From the NCBI GenBank assembly GCA_963821815.1, contig CAWGFG010000002.1, forward strand, positions 310,001 through 374,000: a DNA stretch of 64,000 nt. The letters are read 5' to 3'. The notes beneath the pieces were generated by a model, which searched no databases, was not told the origin of the DNA, and saw nothing but the letters and a program-made list of their open reading frames with translations. This document shows positions 1-9,263 of the stretch, one piece after another. The position numbers were made by a program, and so were the translations under genes. The DNA is from JASGTU01 sp963821815. Lineage in GTDB: Bacteria > Chloroflexota > Anaerolineae > Caldilineales > Caldilineaceae. The stretch's first letter is position 1; each line of letters opens with the position of its first letter.

Positions 1-753
1 GTTCAAAATATAGGAGAATGCACTCTTGCCGATTTCGCCTTCCCCGATGTGCGTGTGACGGTCCTTATGGCTGCCGAGTTCGCTTTGGCTATCGTTAAAG
101 TGCCACACTTTGAGCGCATCCAAACCTAGTTCATCTTCCAGCTCTTGAATGGTCTCAGCATAGCCATCTTTGCTGGCGATATCGTAGCCGGCGGCGAACG
201 CGTGACAGGTATCTGCGCAGATGCCGACACGGCTCTTATCGTCTACTAGCTCAATGATCTGTCGCAACTCGGAGAAGTTGCGCCCCATTACCGTTCCTTG
301 TCCAGCCATCAGCTCTAGGCAGGTGATGACATCGTCGCATTCCGGCGTGTCCGAATGTATCCGATTGAGCGCCTCGGCAATGCGCTCAATGGCAGCCTCG
401 GGACCGCTGCCTGTGTGTGCGCCGGGATGCAACACTACGTTTGGAATGCCATAGGCGTGCGCGCGTTCAAGTTCGTCGCGATGAGCCGCCATACTCTTCT
501 TCCACAGGTCATCCTTTGGGCTGGCGATGTTGATGAGGTAGCTGGCATGGCTGACAGCCGCGTGGATGCCCTGTTCCGGCATCTCTTCCTCCCAGCGAGT
601 TACATCCTCTACGTCAATCGCCGGACCCTTCCATTGGCGGTTGTTCTTTGTGAATACCTGAACGGCATTACTGCCAACGGAGGACGCGCGGTCCAATGCA
701 CAGCTAACACCACCCGCAATGGACATGTGCGCGCCGAGTAGGAGTTCAGTCAT
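1..753 (-). CDS. nfo: Endonuclease IV (AP endonuclease), 3' end cut by window edge
   Basis: Base-excision repair enzyme that cleaves DNA 5' of abasic sites; a TIM-barrel enzyme with three metal ions. The frame runs from an ATG at 753 to the window edge (251 codons), so the C-terminus is missing; the family is usually about 280 residues. Seen directly: the start MTELLLGAHMSIAGG with the metal-region motif GAHMS, VFTKNNRQW, SHASYLINIASP, VVLHPGAHTG, the LELMAGQGTVMG stretch, VGICADTCHAFAAGYD, and WHFNDSQSELGSHKDRHTHIGEG, which carries the conserved His/Asp ligands. It lies 33 nt downstream of secA on the same strand and is probably cotranscribed with it. A GAGG lies about 13 nt before the ATG, a long spacing. 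Family assignment is firm. Confidence 0.95.
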   Translation of the reverse strand, partial: MTELLLGAHMSIAGGVSCALDRASSVGSNAVQVFTKNNRQWKGPAIDVEDVTRWEEEMPEQGIHAAVSHASYLINIASPKDDLWKKSMAAHRDELERAHAYGIPNVVLHPGAHTGSGPEAAIERIAEALNRIHSDTPECDDVITCLELMAGQGTVMGRNFSELRQIIELVDDKSRVGICADTCHAFAAGYDIASKDGYAETIQELEDELGLDALKVWHFNDSQSELGSHKDRHTHIGEGEIGKSAFSYILN

Positions 754-786
754 ATACTTAAATTGCCTCTGGAGATATAGGTTGCG

Positions 787-3739
787 CTATTGTCTTGCTG
801 CCACAGGAGCGCCGGCTTCTTTGGCCTTGTCGCTTTTCATATGACAGTTCTTGTATTTCTTCCCGCTTCCGCACCAACAGGGATCGTTGCGCCCCAATTG
901 CGGACCCGTGTTGCGTACGGTTTGCTGTTTGGCGCTGCTTCCATCCGAGCCATGATGTGTGCGGATGTTGCGTGCGATCATCTTTGGAGCCACATCTACC
1001 GCACGCTGTATCTGTATCTGGAAGACGGCTTTGACGATGTCGCCCGTAATGTCTTTCATCAGTTCGCCATACATATTGAACGCCTCGCGCTTGTACGCGA
1101 CCAACGGGTCGACCTGCGCCAGCGCCTGCAAACCGATGCCTTCTCGCAGCCGATCCAGGTCGGTGAGGTGGCGAATCCAGCGATTGTCCACGGCCCAGAG
1201 CATGATCTGCTTCTCGGCCCGACGCATGGCTTCTTCGCCCAACTCCTCTTCCTTGGCTGCATAGGTATCCAGCGCCATCTGGATAGCCTGCTGCTCCACT
1301 TCTTCCTGGTTAAATGACCGCCACTGTTCCGGATCGAAATCCTCGTCAATGGGAAATACGCCGCCCAACGCTTGCACCAGTTCAACTAGCTGCCACTCTT
1401 CTTGGTACGTATCGTTCAAATATCCTTGAACGATGCCGCTAACCTCGTCCTGAATCATGGACACAACCGACGTCTTCATGGACGGTTCTGTCAGAATGCG
1501 TCGCCGCTGGTCATATATGCGGTTGCGCTGCTCGTTCACGACCTCATCATACTGGAGTACGTGTTTACGAATATCGAAGTTGTGGCCTTCTACCTTCGTC
1601 TGTGCGTTCTCGATGGCCTTGCTCACCAACCCCGCCTCAATAGGCTGATCGTCTTCCACGCCCAAACGGCTCATGAGTCCGCTAATGCGCTCACCGCCGA
1701 AGCGACGCATGAGGTCATCGTTGAGACTCATGTAGAAACGGCTGCTGCCCGGATCACCCAAACGGCCACTACGACCGCGCAGCTGATTGTCAATTCGCCG
1801 CGCCTCATGCCGTTCCGTGCCAACTACATGCAGACCGCCATTTTCCAGTACGAGTTTGCGGTCCTCTTCGGTTTCCCGCCACTTGTCGGCCAAGATCTGC
1901 GCCCACTCGCCTTCAAAGAGGGTAGTTGGGTCTTTTTTATGCTTTAGAAGTTCAAGCGCTTCGGCCCAGTCATGCTGTGGTATCTCGGTCAAGTCGATAT
2001 CGTGCCGCCGCAGCTCCTCGCGCGCCAACCCTTCTGGATTGCCACCCAATAAAATGTCGACGCCGCGACCGGCCATGTTTGTGGCGATGGTCACGGAGCC
2101 CGGTCGACCTGCCTGCGCGATGATGGTCGCCTCACGCTCATGATTCTTCGCGTTTAGCACCTCGTGAGGAATACCATTGCGCTTCAAGTGCTTGCTCACC
2201 ATCTCGCTGGTTTCGATGGCAACTGTACCCACCAATACCGGTTGACCGTTCTTGTGCGCGTGCCCAATGTCGTCCATGACCGACTTGAATTTTGACTCCT
2301 CAGAGCGGTAGACCATGTCGGGCATGTCGTCGCGGATAATTGGCTTGTACGTGGGTACCATCACCACTTCCAGATCATAAATGCGCTGGAATTCCTCTTC
2401 CTCCGTCTTGGCGGTACCGGTCATGCCGGATAACTTGTCGTACATGCGGAAGTAGTTCTGGAACGTGATCGTCGCCAGCGTCATGGATTCCTTCTGGACC
2501 TTGACGCCTTCCTTGGCCTCGATCGCCTGATGCAGACCTTCGCTATAGCGCCGCCCCTCCATCAATCGTCCCGTGAATTCGTCCACGATAATGACTTCAT
2601 TGTTGCGAACGATATAGTCCTTATCGCGCTTGAACAACGCATGTGCTCGCAATGCGTTGTCAAGATAAGGCATGAGCTCAAAATGTTCGGGGCTGTACAA
2701 GTTATCGAAACCCAACCGTTCCTCGATACGTGCGATGCCCTCTTCCGTCAGCGTAGAGACGCGCTCTTTTTCGTTGACCACATAATCGCGTTCCGGATGC
2801 AGCGTGAGCACCAAGCTCGCAAACTCTACATAATAGTTGGAGCTTTCTCGCGCCTCGCCGCTGATGATGAGCGGTGTACGGGCCTCGTCGATGAGGATGT
2901 TGTCGATTTCGTCGACGATGGCATAGTGCAGTTCGCGTTGGCTCAATTGCTCCAGGCTGTGCACCATGTTGTCGCGCAGATAGTCAAATCCGAACTCATT
3001 ATTCGTGCCGTATGTGATATCGGCGTGATAGGCGTCGCGACGCGTGATCGGGCGCAGTGCAAGGAAGCGGTCATCTGCAGACGGGAACTCCGGGATCATA
3101 CAGGAAGCTGCCTTTGTCCGGTCCTTGCGCACTGTTCTGAATGACGGCTGCCGACACGCCCAGCAAATGGTAAATGGGGCCCATCAACTGCAAACCCACC
3201 TTAGACAGATAGTCGTTAGGCGTTACCAAATGAACGCCGCGTCCGGACAGCGAATTCAGATACAGAGGCAGCGTAGCTACTAGCGTCTTGCCTTCGCCGG
3301 TCTTCATCTCAGCGATCGTGCCATTGTGCAAGACCATGCCGCCGATCAACTGTACGTCGTAGTGGCGGAGTCCGATGGTGCGCTTGCTAGCCTCTCGCAC
3401 GGCGGCAAATGCCTCTGGCAAAATCTGTCTCAGTTCCGCCTCCTCCACCTTGAGGATTTCCTTGCGGATTCGTTCAACCTCAATGCGTGCGAAGCGTTGT
3501 TCGTCCGTACCCAGTACTGCCAGGTATTCTTCTTCCGCCAGTTTCAGCTCTTCTTCAAGCTCGGTAGTAGCCCCTTGTATGCGCGCTTTGAAACCCTGCG
3601 TCATCTCTTGCAGGTCGGCGTCGGACTTGGCTTCGAATGTCGGTTCCAAAGCATTGACTTCCTCAACGAGAGGCTCCAACTTCTTCAGTGCCTTGTCGTT
3701 CGGATCGCCTACGATGGAATAATATAGCTTACGTATCAT
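787..3739 (-). CDS. secA: Preprotein translocase ATPase SecA, interrupted by a one-base frameshift
   Basis: Motor ATPase that drives secretory proteins through SecYEG. The start is the ATG at 3739 (MIRKLYYSIVGDP) with AGAGGT just upstream. The N-terminal frame (Walker A KTGEGKT near residue 146) stops at 3071, while the C-terminal frame reads from about 3100 to 787. It has ITYGTNNEFGFDYLRDNM, the DEID box in VDEIDNILIDEARTP, NMAGRGVDI, and a C-terminal SEC-C zinc motif CWCGSGKKYKNCH. Removing one C from the CCC that reads GGG at 3092-3094 on the plus strand joins the frames as FLYDPEFPSADDR, the sequence expected for a long-form SecA, and gives 983 residues. The ATPase P-loop lies about 40 residues later than in E. 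coli because of a charged helical insert (roughly residues 55-105). An essential gene, so sequencing error or a natural frameshift must be told apart. Confidence 0.93.
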
Positions 3740-4115
3740 GACTACCTCTGTATTCCCTATAGTGGGAGGTCGTTCTGTGAATACTGTGCATACCTCAGGA
3801 GTGCGAGATGTGCGCCAGGCCGCCAGTCGCTCCAACTACCAAATTCAAATATCACATTATGCACAAACCATGCATGATTTAGCCAGTTTGCGTCCCGTGC
3901 CAGATCTGCACTGCACCGCATCGAAAACAGACTGCATGTTTGCCTTTGCCCACACCCCTAACTCAACGAGCGGCGACGCCGTAGAGTTTCATCCGATATA
4001 ATAGGACGCACCCCGGCGCTTCAATCATTCTACCACGGCTCGAAAGTCGGTCAATTGTCCATCATGCTCTCCGGATGGCACAATCCAGCGCTGTGTGCAA
4101 CCCAAATAGAATAGA

Positions 4116-4146
4116 ACGGGGCCCTGGAGATATGCCAGGGCCCCGT
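4116..4146 (-). terminator. Intrinsic terminator after hsp20
   Basis: A 12-bp perfect GC-rich stem (4116-4127 with 4135-4146) and a 7-nt loop. Read on the minus strand it is followed by a T-rich tract (TTCTATTCTATTT). It lies 24 bp past the hsp20 stop codon. The rest of the 430-bp gap between secA and hsp20 shows no gene. Confidence 0.8.
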
Positions 4147-4169
4147 ACCATCCGATATGTCAATCGCTC

Positions 4170-4694
4170 TTAGGCGACTTGAATCTTGATCTGCTTGGGC
4201 AGAATCTCGTCAGCCTTGGGTACGTCGAGTGTCAGGACGCCGTGCTTGAAGGTAGCTTCAATGCTGTCGGCATTTACCGGTACATTGAAGTTCAACGTGC
4301 GCTCGAAACTGCCGTGATAGAGCTCGTTTCGCACATACTTCACATGCTTGGTTTCGACCTCTGCATTCTCTTCGCTAGACTCTTCAGCAGATTCACTGCC
4401 TTCCTCAGCCTCGCTGCCAAACTGTGCCGGGAAAGCGCCGCTAATTGTCAGTTTATCTTCGGAGAAAGTGATCTCTACGGCTTCCGGGTCCACGCCGGGC
4501 AGATAGGCTGCAATGTGAAATGCGTCTTCAGTCGCCCAAATGTCGACTGGAAGGCTCAGCTTGGACTTGCCGTTACTGCCGCCGTTGCTGGCGTAGTCGT
4601 ACGACATGCCATAGCGATTGGCGTTACGATTCATGGCATTGGCCAGAGCTGCAAAATCACGCATTGTTGTCGGATATGTTCGGGTTCTCATCAT
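4170..4694 (-). CDS. Small heat-shock protein, Hsp20/alpha-crystallin family
   Basis: ATP-independent holdase chaperone that binds unfolding proteins. The start is the ATG at 4694 (MMRTRTYPTTMRDF), chosen because AGGAAAC sits directly before it; a start 54 nt further up lacks this. 174 residues. The alpha-crystallin domain begins at LPVDIWATEDAFHIAAYLPGV and ends with the typical GVLTLDVPKADEILPKQIKI, holding the conserved G-x-L-T-L element. Between the two halves of the beta sandwich lies an unusual acidic loop of about 25 residues rich in Glu and Ser (GSEAEEGSESAEESSEE). The C-terminal I-x-I-type anchor is IKIQV. Monocistronic by appearance, with its own terminator. No CIRCE element was seen upstream. 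Confidence 0.92.
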   Translation of the reverse strand: MMRTRTYPTTMRDFAALANAMNRNANRYGMSYDYASNGGSNGKSKLSLPVDIWATEDAFHIAAYLPGVDPEAVEITFSEDKLTISGAFPAQFGSEAEEGSESAEESSEENAEVETKHVKYVRNELYHGSFERTLNFNVPVNADSIEATFKHGVLTLDVPKADEILPKQIKIQVA

Positions 4695-4934
4695 TGTTTC
4701 CTTTCGAAGTTTCGGTTTAGCTGTTTCTTGTCTTGGCTGTCTCGTCATGCGAGTTCTCGTGACGATCGCCTAACTATTGTTTGACTATCAATTGGCGCCT
4801 AATTCGCTCTCGTGTTTGTTGATTGCAAATTTACTGGCGCTTCGAGCAACTTTCTAACCTCTAGTCTACCGGTTTACTGTATGTTCCACGCTAGCGCGTC
4901 GTTACTGATGCATATGTACTTTATAAGCAAAACG

Positions 4935-5207
4935 TTAGCAGAGCCGGGTAACTGAACACACGTCTCGGCAATTGCGAATGGCGAGGTGCGATGATACCGT
5001 CCTGCGTCCTGCTGCACGGTTTGCCAGTTTGATCGCCAAATCGTGCACCTTGCTATCCATTGTCCATCCTTCTAACACGACCTGGCTATGGTCGGCAATG
5101 ACGCAAATGTCAGCCGCACCGCCACCGAGCGTGGGGTGCGAAGCAAGCGCATCACGAATTCGCCATGCGGTGACCCTATCTATTGTAGTTGGTTCTATAC
5201 GTACCAT
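4935..5207 (-). CDS. BON-domain protein
   Basis: A 90-residue protein made almost wholly of one BON domain (roughly residues 15-78): RIRDALASHPTLGGGAADICVIADHSQVVLEGWTMD, followed by a helix with KVHDLAIKLANRAAG and the closing strand TVSSHLAIR. BON domains are found in osmotic-stress and envelope proteins and are thought to bind phospholipid or act as partner modules. There is no signal peptide, so a cytoplasmic role is more likely. The last 12 residues carry two Cys and look non-conserved. The start at 5207 has only a weak Shine-Dalgarno (GATAGATGAA). It is divergent from rmd across a 293-bp gap in which I see no gene. Confidence 0.7.
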   Translation of the reverse strand: MVRIEPTTIDRVTAWRIRDALASHPTLGGGAADICVIADHSQVVLEGWTMDSKVHDLAIKLANRAAGRRTVSSHLAIRNCRDVCSVTRLC

Positions 5208-5500
5208 TTCATCTATCCTATCTACGCGTCCACTGATGTTTTCATCGCTTGACGCGTTTTCGCCTTACCTAGAGTATATTCCGTCACTATTTGCTTCACG
5301 CTTGTACTCCATATGCAAATCATATGAGTCTGAACAGCCGCATCTGACATGCTGAGACAAATAGCAATGTACTTTTCGTCGTGGTCCTGGCATGGTCTAT
5401 ACTGACGAGCGAATCGCAACCAGCTACGCACCGCATTCCGGGAGATCCTCTTGAGATCGCGTACCACGAGATTGCACACGCACAATCACAGGTTCATCGT

Positions 5501-6502
5501 ATGCGCGTGCTCCTAACCGGCATCGCCGGGTTCGCCGGCAGCCATCTCGCCGAAATCCTGCTCTTGTTGCCCATGTCCGAGTTTGGCGACGAAAGCATAG
5601 AGCTGCACGGCGTTATCCATCGACACGACTGGCGCATTCAACGCCTGCAGAGCCAACTGCACCTGCATCGCGGTGATCTGCGCAACGGTCTCTGGGTGGA
5701 TGAGTTAGTCCAGAATGTGCAACCCGACTACGTCATGCATCTGGCTGCCTGGAGCGACGTCGGCGGAAGCTGGCAACAACCGTGGACAACCTACGAGCTC
5801 AACATCCACTGTCAGCTCAATCTATTGCAGGCGCTGCTTCGCCACTGCGCCGAATGCCGGACGCTCGTCGTAACATCGAACGAAGTCTATGGTCTGCTGC
5901 AGCCGGATGACCTGCCCGTCAGCGAGTCCACAGGCTTTCGACCCAACAGCCCGTACGGCGTTTCCAAAGTAACGCAGGACATGATGGCGCTGCAGTACTG
6001 GAATAGCCACGGTCTGCCCACCTTTCGAGCTCGCAGCTTCAACCATGTGGGTCCAGGCCAATCGGACGATTTCGTCGCCAGTGCGTTCGCCAGGCAGATC
6101 GCTGAGATAGAAGCGGGCGTACGCAAACCCGTCGTATCCGTGGGCAACCTGGAAGCGCAACGTGATTTCACCGATGTGCGCGACGTGGCGCGCGCCTATT
6201 GGGCTATTGCGCGTCACGGTCGCGCTGGCGAAGCGTATAACGTAGGCAGCGGCGTCTCGCATAGCGTACAATGGTTGCTGGATTCGCTCTTGTCGCTGGC
6301 GAGTGTCGATGTACAGGTCCAGGTCGATCCGGAGCGGCTTCGGCCCAGCGACGTGCCTATCAGCGTTTGCGACAATCGCAAGCTGGTCACAGAGACCCGG
6401 TGGCAGCCGCAGATTGAGCTGCGCCATTCGCTGGCAGACCTGTTGGATTACTGGCGTGCGCGCATCAGCGCCGACATCAGTCAAATCGAGATGGACGGAT
6501 AG
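5501..6502 (+). CDS. rmd: GDP-6-deoxy-D-mannose (GDP-4-keto) reductase, Rmd-like SDR
   Basis: Extended short-chain dehydrogenase of 333 residues from the ATG at 5501. The N-terminal Rossmann motif is TGIAGFAGSHL; the catalytic Y-x3-K is in NSPYGVSKVTQDMM, and the substrate region reads FNHVGPGQSDDFVASAFARQ with RDFTDVRDVARAY. These match the Rmd type, which reduces GDP-4-keto-6-deoxymannose to GDP-D-rhamnose, better than the fucose-forming epimerase/reductase. The next gene on the strand is GDP-mannose 4,6-dehydratase, which makes the substrate, so the pair forms a complete GDP-D-rhamnose route for surface glycans. The frame is open for 40 codons before this ATG, but those codons are not conserved in character and the ATG begins the Rossmann fold directly. 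Confidence 0.85.
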   Translation: MRVLLTGIAGFAGSHLAEILLLLPMSEFGDESIELHGVIHRHDWRIQRLQSQLHLHRGDLRNGLWVDELVQNVQPDYVMHLAAWSDVGGSWQQPWTTYELNIHCQLNLLQALLRHCAECRTLVVTSNEVYGLLQPDDLPVSESTGFRPNSPYGVSKVTQDMMALQYWNSHGLPTFRARSFNHVGPGQSDDFVASAFARQIAEIEAGVRKPVVSVGNLEAQRDFTDVRDVARAYWAIARHGRAGEAYNVGSGVSHSVQWLLDSLLSLASVDVQVQVDPERLRPSDVPISVCDNRKLVTETRWQPQIELRHSLADLLDYWRARISADISQIEMDG

Positions 6503-6690
6503 TACTGTCCTATCAGTGGACTTATTGAAGCAACAAATTGACAAGACACGTAACCAAGATAAAGCTGTGCAGCAGGGCCGTTTGAGCCAGAACTAGACGA
6601 TGCAAGTAGTACTGAATCAAACGCAAACGACGGCTCGCACTGAACACAAAGTCGACCAACCCCAATCGACGGTATAGCGGAGGGAGACAG

Positions 6691-7722
6691 ATGACGAAGA
6701 CAGCGCTTGTTACCGGTGTGACGGGACAGGATGGCAGCTACTTGGCAGAATTTCTGTTGGGGCAGGGATATCGTGTGGTCGGCATGGTTCGCCGAACCAG
6801 CACGATAAACTTTGACCGCATCCGCCATATCCAGAACAAGATAGAACTCGTGCAGGGCGATCTACTGGACCAGATGAGCATCATCGGCATCCTCAACGAA
6901 CATCATCCGGAGGAGGTCTATAACCTGGCTGCGCAGAGTTTCGTGCCCACCAGTTTCACGCAGCCCGTGCTCACCGGTGAGTTCACCGCACTCGGCGTGA
7001 CGCGTATGCTGGAAGCCATTCGCATCGTCGATCCTTCCGTCCGCTTCTACCAGGCAAGCAGCAGCGAGATGTTCGGCAAGGTCGTAGAAGTGCCGCAGCG
7101 CGAGACTACGCCATTTCATCCGCGTAGCCCCTACGGGGTAGCCAAAGTCTATGGTCACTGGATCACCATCAACTACCGTGAAAGCTACAACATACACGCT
7201 AGTTCTGGCATACTCTTCAACCACGAAAGCCCGCGCCGCGGCTTGGAATTTGTGACGCACAAAATTACGGATGCAGTCGCCCGCATAAAACTGGGCATGG
7301 CCAATGAGTTGCGCCTGGGTAATCTGAGTTCAGAACGCGATTGGGGTTACGCTGCCGACTACGTGCGAGCCATGTGGATGATGCTGCAGCAGGACGCGCC
7401 CGACGATTATGTCGTTGCCACCGGCGAAACGCACAGTGTCGAAGAGTTTGTGCAGGAAGCCTTCAGCTATGTCAATCTGGACTGGCACGACTTTGTCGTG
7501 CAAGACGAGCGTTATTACCGACCGGCGGAGGTTGATCAGTTGGTCGGTGACGCACGAAAGGCGGGTGAAAAACTGGGATGGGAACCGACAGTGGACTTCC
7601 GACAATTGGTCCGGATCATGGTCGACGCGGATCTCGAGGCGCTGCAAGAGGACGGCGGCACATTTCCCGCTCAGTCTGAGGAACTGCATGTTCTGGATGA
7701 AGGCGACCGGTCCGTCCAGTGA
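6691..7722 (+). CDS. gmd: GDP-mannose 4,6-dehydratase
   Basis: Converts GDP-D-mannose to GDP-4-keto-6-deoxy-D-mannose with bound NADP. 343 residues, the usual family length. The start is supported by a strong GAGGGAGA. Seen: GVTGQDGSYLAEFLL (cofactor motif), VRRTSTINFDRI, YNLAAQSFVPTSF, SSSEMFGKV with the catalytic Thr/Ser-Glu region, SPYGVAKVYGHW (Y-x3-K), LFNHESPRRGLEFVTHKI (the Gmd signature), and GNLSSERDWGYAADYV. It lies 188 nt after rmd, so it may be cotranscribed or have its own promoter. The C-terminus has a 20-residue acidic tail beyond the usual end. No glycosyltransferase follows; the large membrane proteins at 9.2-12.8 kb may be envelope-related but this is only proximity. Confidence 0.95.
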   Translation: MTKTALVTGVTGQDGSYLAEFLLGQGYRVVGMVRRTSTINFDRIRHIQNKIELVQGDLLDQMSIIGILNEHHPEEVYNLAAQSFVPTSFTQPVLTGEFTALGVTRMLEAIRIVDPSVRFYQASSSEMFGKVVEVPQRETTPFHPRSPYGVAKVYGHWITINYRESYNIHASSGILFNHESPRRGLEFVTHKITDAVARIKLGMANELRLGNLSSERDWGYAADYVRAMWMMLQQDAPDDYVVATGETHSVEEFVQEAFSYVNLDWHDFVVQDERYYRPAEVDQLVGDARKAGEKLGWEPTVDFRQLVRIMVDADLEALQEDGGTFPAQSEELHVLDEGDRSVQ

Positions 7723-7756
7723 ATTACCGTAAGCTAATGCGGGTGGACAGCAGGCC

Positions 7757-8533
7757 TTGAGTCGACAGGAATCCGTTAAAATTGGTAGCCTCGCCACCAG
7801 TTACTTTGTGAACGATGGTCGTGAGTCTGATGACGATCCGACGCTGCTGTTCATTCACGGGTTGGGCGGCAATTATCTGCAGTGGCCGCCGCGTTTACGG
7901 CGAATGGCTCGTGTGCGTGCGGTGGCGGTGGATTTGCCGGGACACAGGCAATCCGGTGGAAAAGCCGCCGACAGCGTGGCAGGCTATATGCGCTGGCTTG
8001 ATGGTTTCGTTCAGTCGCTACAGGCGGAGCGTCTTGTGCTCGTTGGTTACTCACTAGGTGGCGCCATTGCGCTGAATTTTGCCCGTTCACAGCATGTCGC
8101 CGGATTGGCGCTGGTTGCCTGCGGCGCTTCGTTTGCCTTCGTGGAGCCGGAGCACGTTGATCAGCCGACTGGCGATGCACTAGTTGACTGGATAGTTGAG
8201 GCTGCATCTGGCGGCACCACAACAGAAATCATACGAGAGCGCCTACGCCAGAGCCTGGTCGAGTGCAGCGTATATACACTTCGCAGTGACTTGTCTGCGG
8301 CTCGTCAGTTTGATGCCAATTCAGCGCAGGAGATATGCGCTCCCGTTGAGCTGATTTCCGGTTCTGAAGATGGCATCGCCACACCGGCTGCAGTCGACGC
8401 ACTTCATCATTTGCTGCCAACGAGCGAATGGACAATGATAGAAGGGGCAAGCCACATGCTCCTGTGGGAAAAGGAATCAGAAGTATCCGCGGCCATCCGG
8501 TCGTTGATCGAACGAGTAAAATCGAACGAGTAA
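7757..8533 (+). CDS. Alpha/beta hydrolase fold protein
   Basis: 258 residues from a TTG at 7757. The fold signature is clear: LLFIHGLGGNYLQWPP (oxyanion HG), VDLPGHRQSG, the nucleophile elbow GYSLGGAIAL (Ser near residue 96), the acid in ISGSEDGIAT and the catalytic His in EGASHMLLWE. The substrate cannot be told from sequence; such proteins act as esterases, lipases, haloperoxidase-like enzymes or C-C hydrolases. It starts 34 nt after gmd on the same strand and could belong to its transcript. An alternative later start is possible because TTG is weak, but the first conserved strand needs most of the N-terminus. Confidence 0.85.
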   Translation: MSRQESVKIGSLATSYFVNDGRESDDDPTLLFIHGLGGNYLQWPPRLRRMARVRAVAVDLPGHRQSGGKAADSVAGYMRWLDGFVQSLQAERLVLVGYSLGGAIALNFARSQHVAGLALVACGASFAFVEPEHVDQPTGDALVDWIVEAASGGTTTEIIRERLRQSLVECSVYTLRSDLSAARQFDANSAQEICAPVELISGSEDGIATPAAVDALHHLLPTSEWTMIEGASHMLLWEKESEVSAAIRSLIERVKSNE

Positions 8534-8554
8534 AGATGAGGACTTTTTAGGTCT

Positions 8555-9166
8555 ATGGCTGAGCGATTGCGCCTATTTGTGAGCGCCACGAGTGAACTGG
8601 AAAACGAACGAGCCATCATCGGCAGAGCGGTGGCGCAACTACCAGTGCAAATCGGTGTGGAGATACGCCGTACGCCTGCGACCGGCGCTTCCTACGATGA
8701 CATTTTTGAGCTGATTGCCAATGTGGACCGCGTCTATTTCCTGATGGGCCAGGATATTACCGCACCGTGCGGGGCCGAATGGCATCTTGCCTGGCAGTTG
8801 GAGCGCTCTGTTCTACCGCTGCGGACCCCCAGCCGACTGACGCCTGCCGCTCATGACTTCATGCGACTGGCTTCCTTTGTAGAATGGAAGCCGTTCTATT
8901 CTAGCCGTCATCTCATGCGCATCGTCACGCTCGACCTAGTGCGGATTCTCAACAACCCCAAGAACCGCTATGGTCTGACGGTCAATGAGTTGGAACTGCT
9001 GAACCTTCACAGCGCCAAAATCAAAGCGCAGACTTCTGAAACCGGACAAGAGCCCGGCGTCGCTGAACCGGGTGGTGCAGAGGGCGGCGGCGTACTACTG
9101 GACGTGGGTCATGAGGGTCCGGACGAGGGCGTCTCCTTGGCGGAAGAAACGGGCGAGCACCAATAG
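8555..9166 (+). CDS. DUF4062-like protein of unknown function
   Basis: 203 residues. The N-terminal 130 residues begin RLRLFVSATSELENER, resembling the VFVSSTxxDLxxER opening of DUF4062 domains, which have a TIR/SLOG-like fold and in other proteins are joined to STAND ATPases or sensor modules. A second conserved-looking block is GASYDDIFELIANVDRVYFLMG. Here the domain is alone: no NTPase, WD40 or TPR part follows. The last 45 residues are Gly/Glu-rich (GQEPGVAEPGGAEGG) and probably disordered. It lies 21 nt after the hydrolase. I cannot assign a function; the family link is from remembered motif similarity only. Confidence 0.55.
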   Translation: MAERLRLFVSATSELENERAIIGRAVAQLPVQIGVEIRRTPATGASYDDIFELIANVDRVYFLMGQDITAPCGAEWHLAWQLERSVLPLRTPSRLTPAAHDFMRLASFVEWKPFYSSRHLMRIVTLDLVRILNNPKNRYGLTVNELELLNLHSAKIKAQTSETGQEPGVAEPGGAEGGGVLLDVGHEGPDEGVSLAEETGEHQ

Positions 9167-9263
9167 GCAACATCGGTCATGGCATTCGTCCGTCACGCTA
9201 TAAAATCCATCGCACAATGCAAGCCGCCATGCCCGCGGCGCAGAAGCGCAAGGCGACGCAACG

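Noticed and set aside
3740..3835. N-terminal extension of SecA upstream of MIRKLYY
   Set aside because: Not SecA-like, and the ATG at 3739 has a good Shine-Dalgarno.
5222..5485. 87-codon minus-strand frame upstream of rmd
   Set aside because: Lies in the divergent promoter region, with unusual composition and no similarity I recognise.
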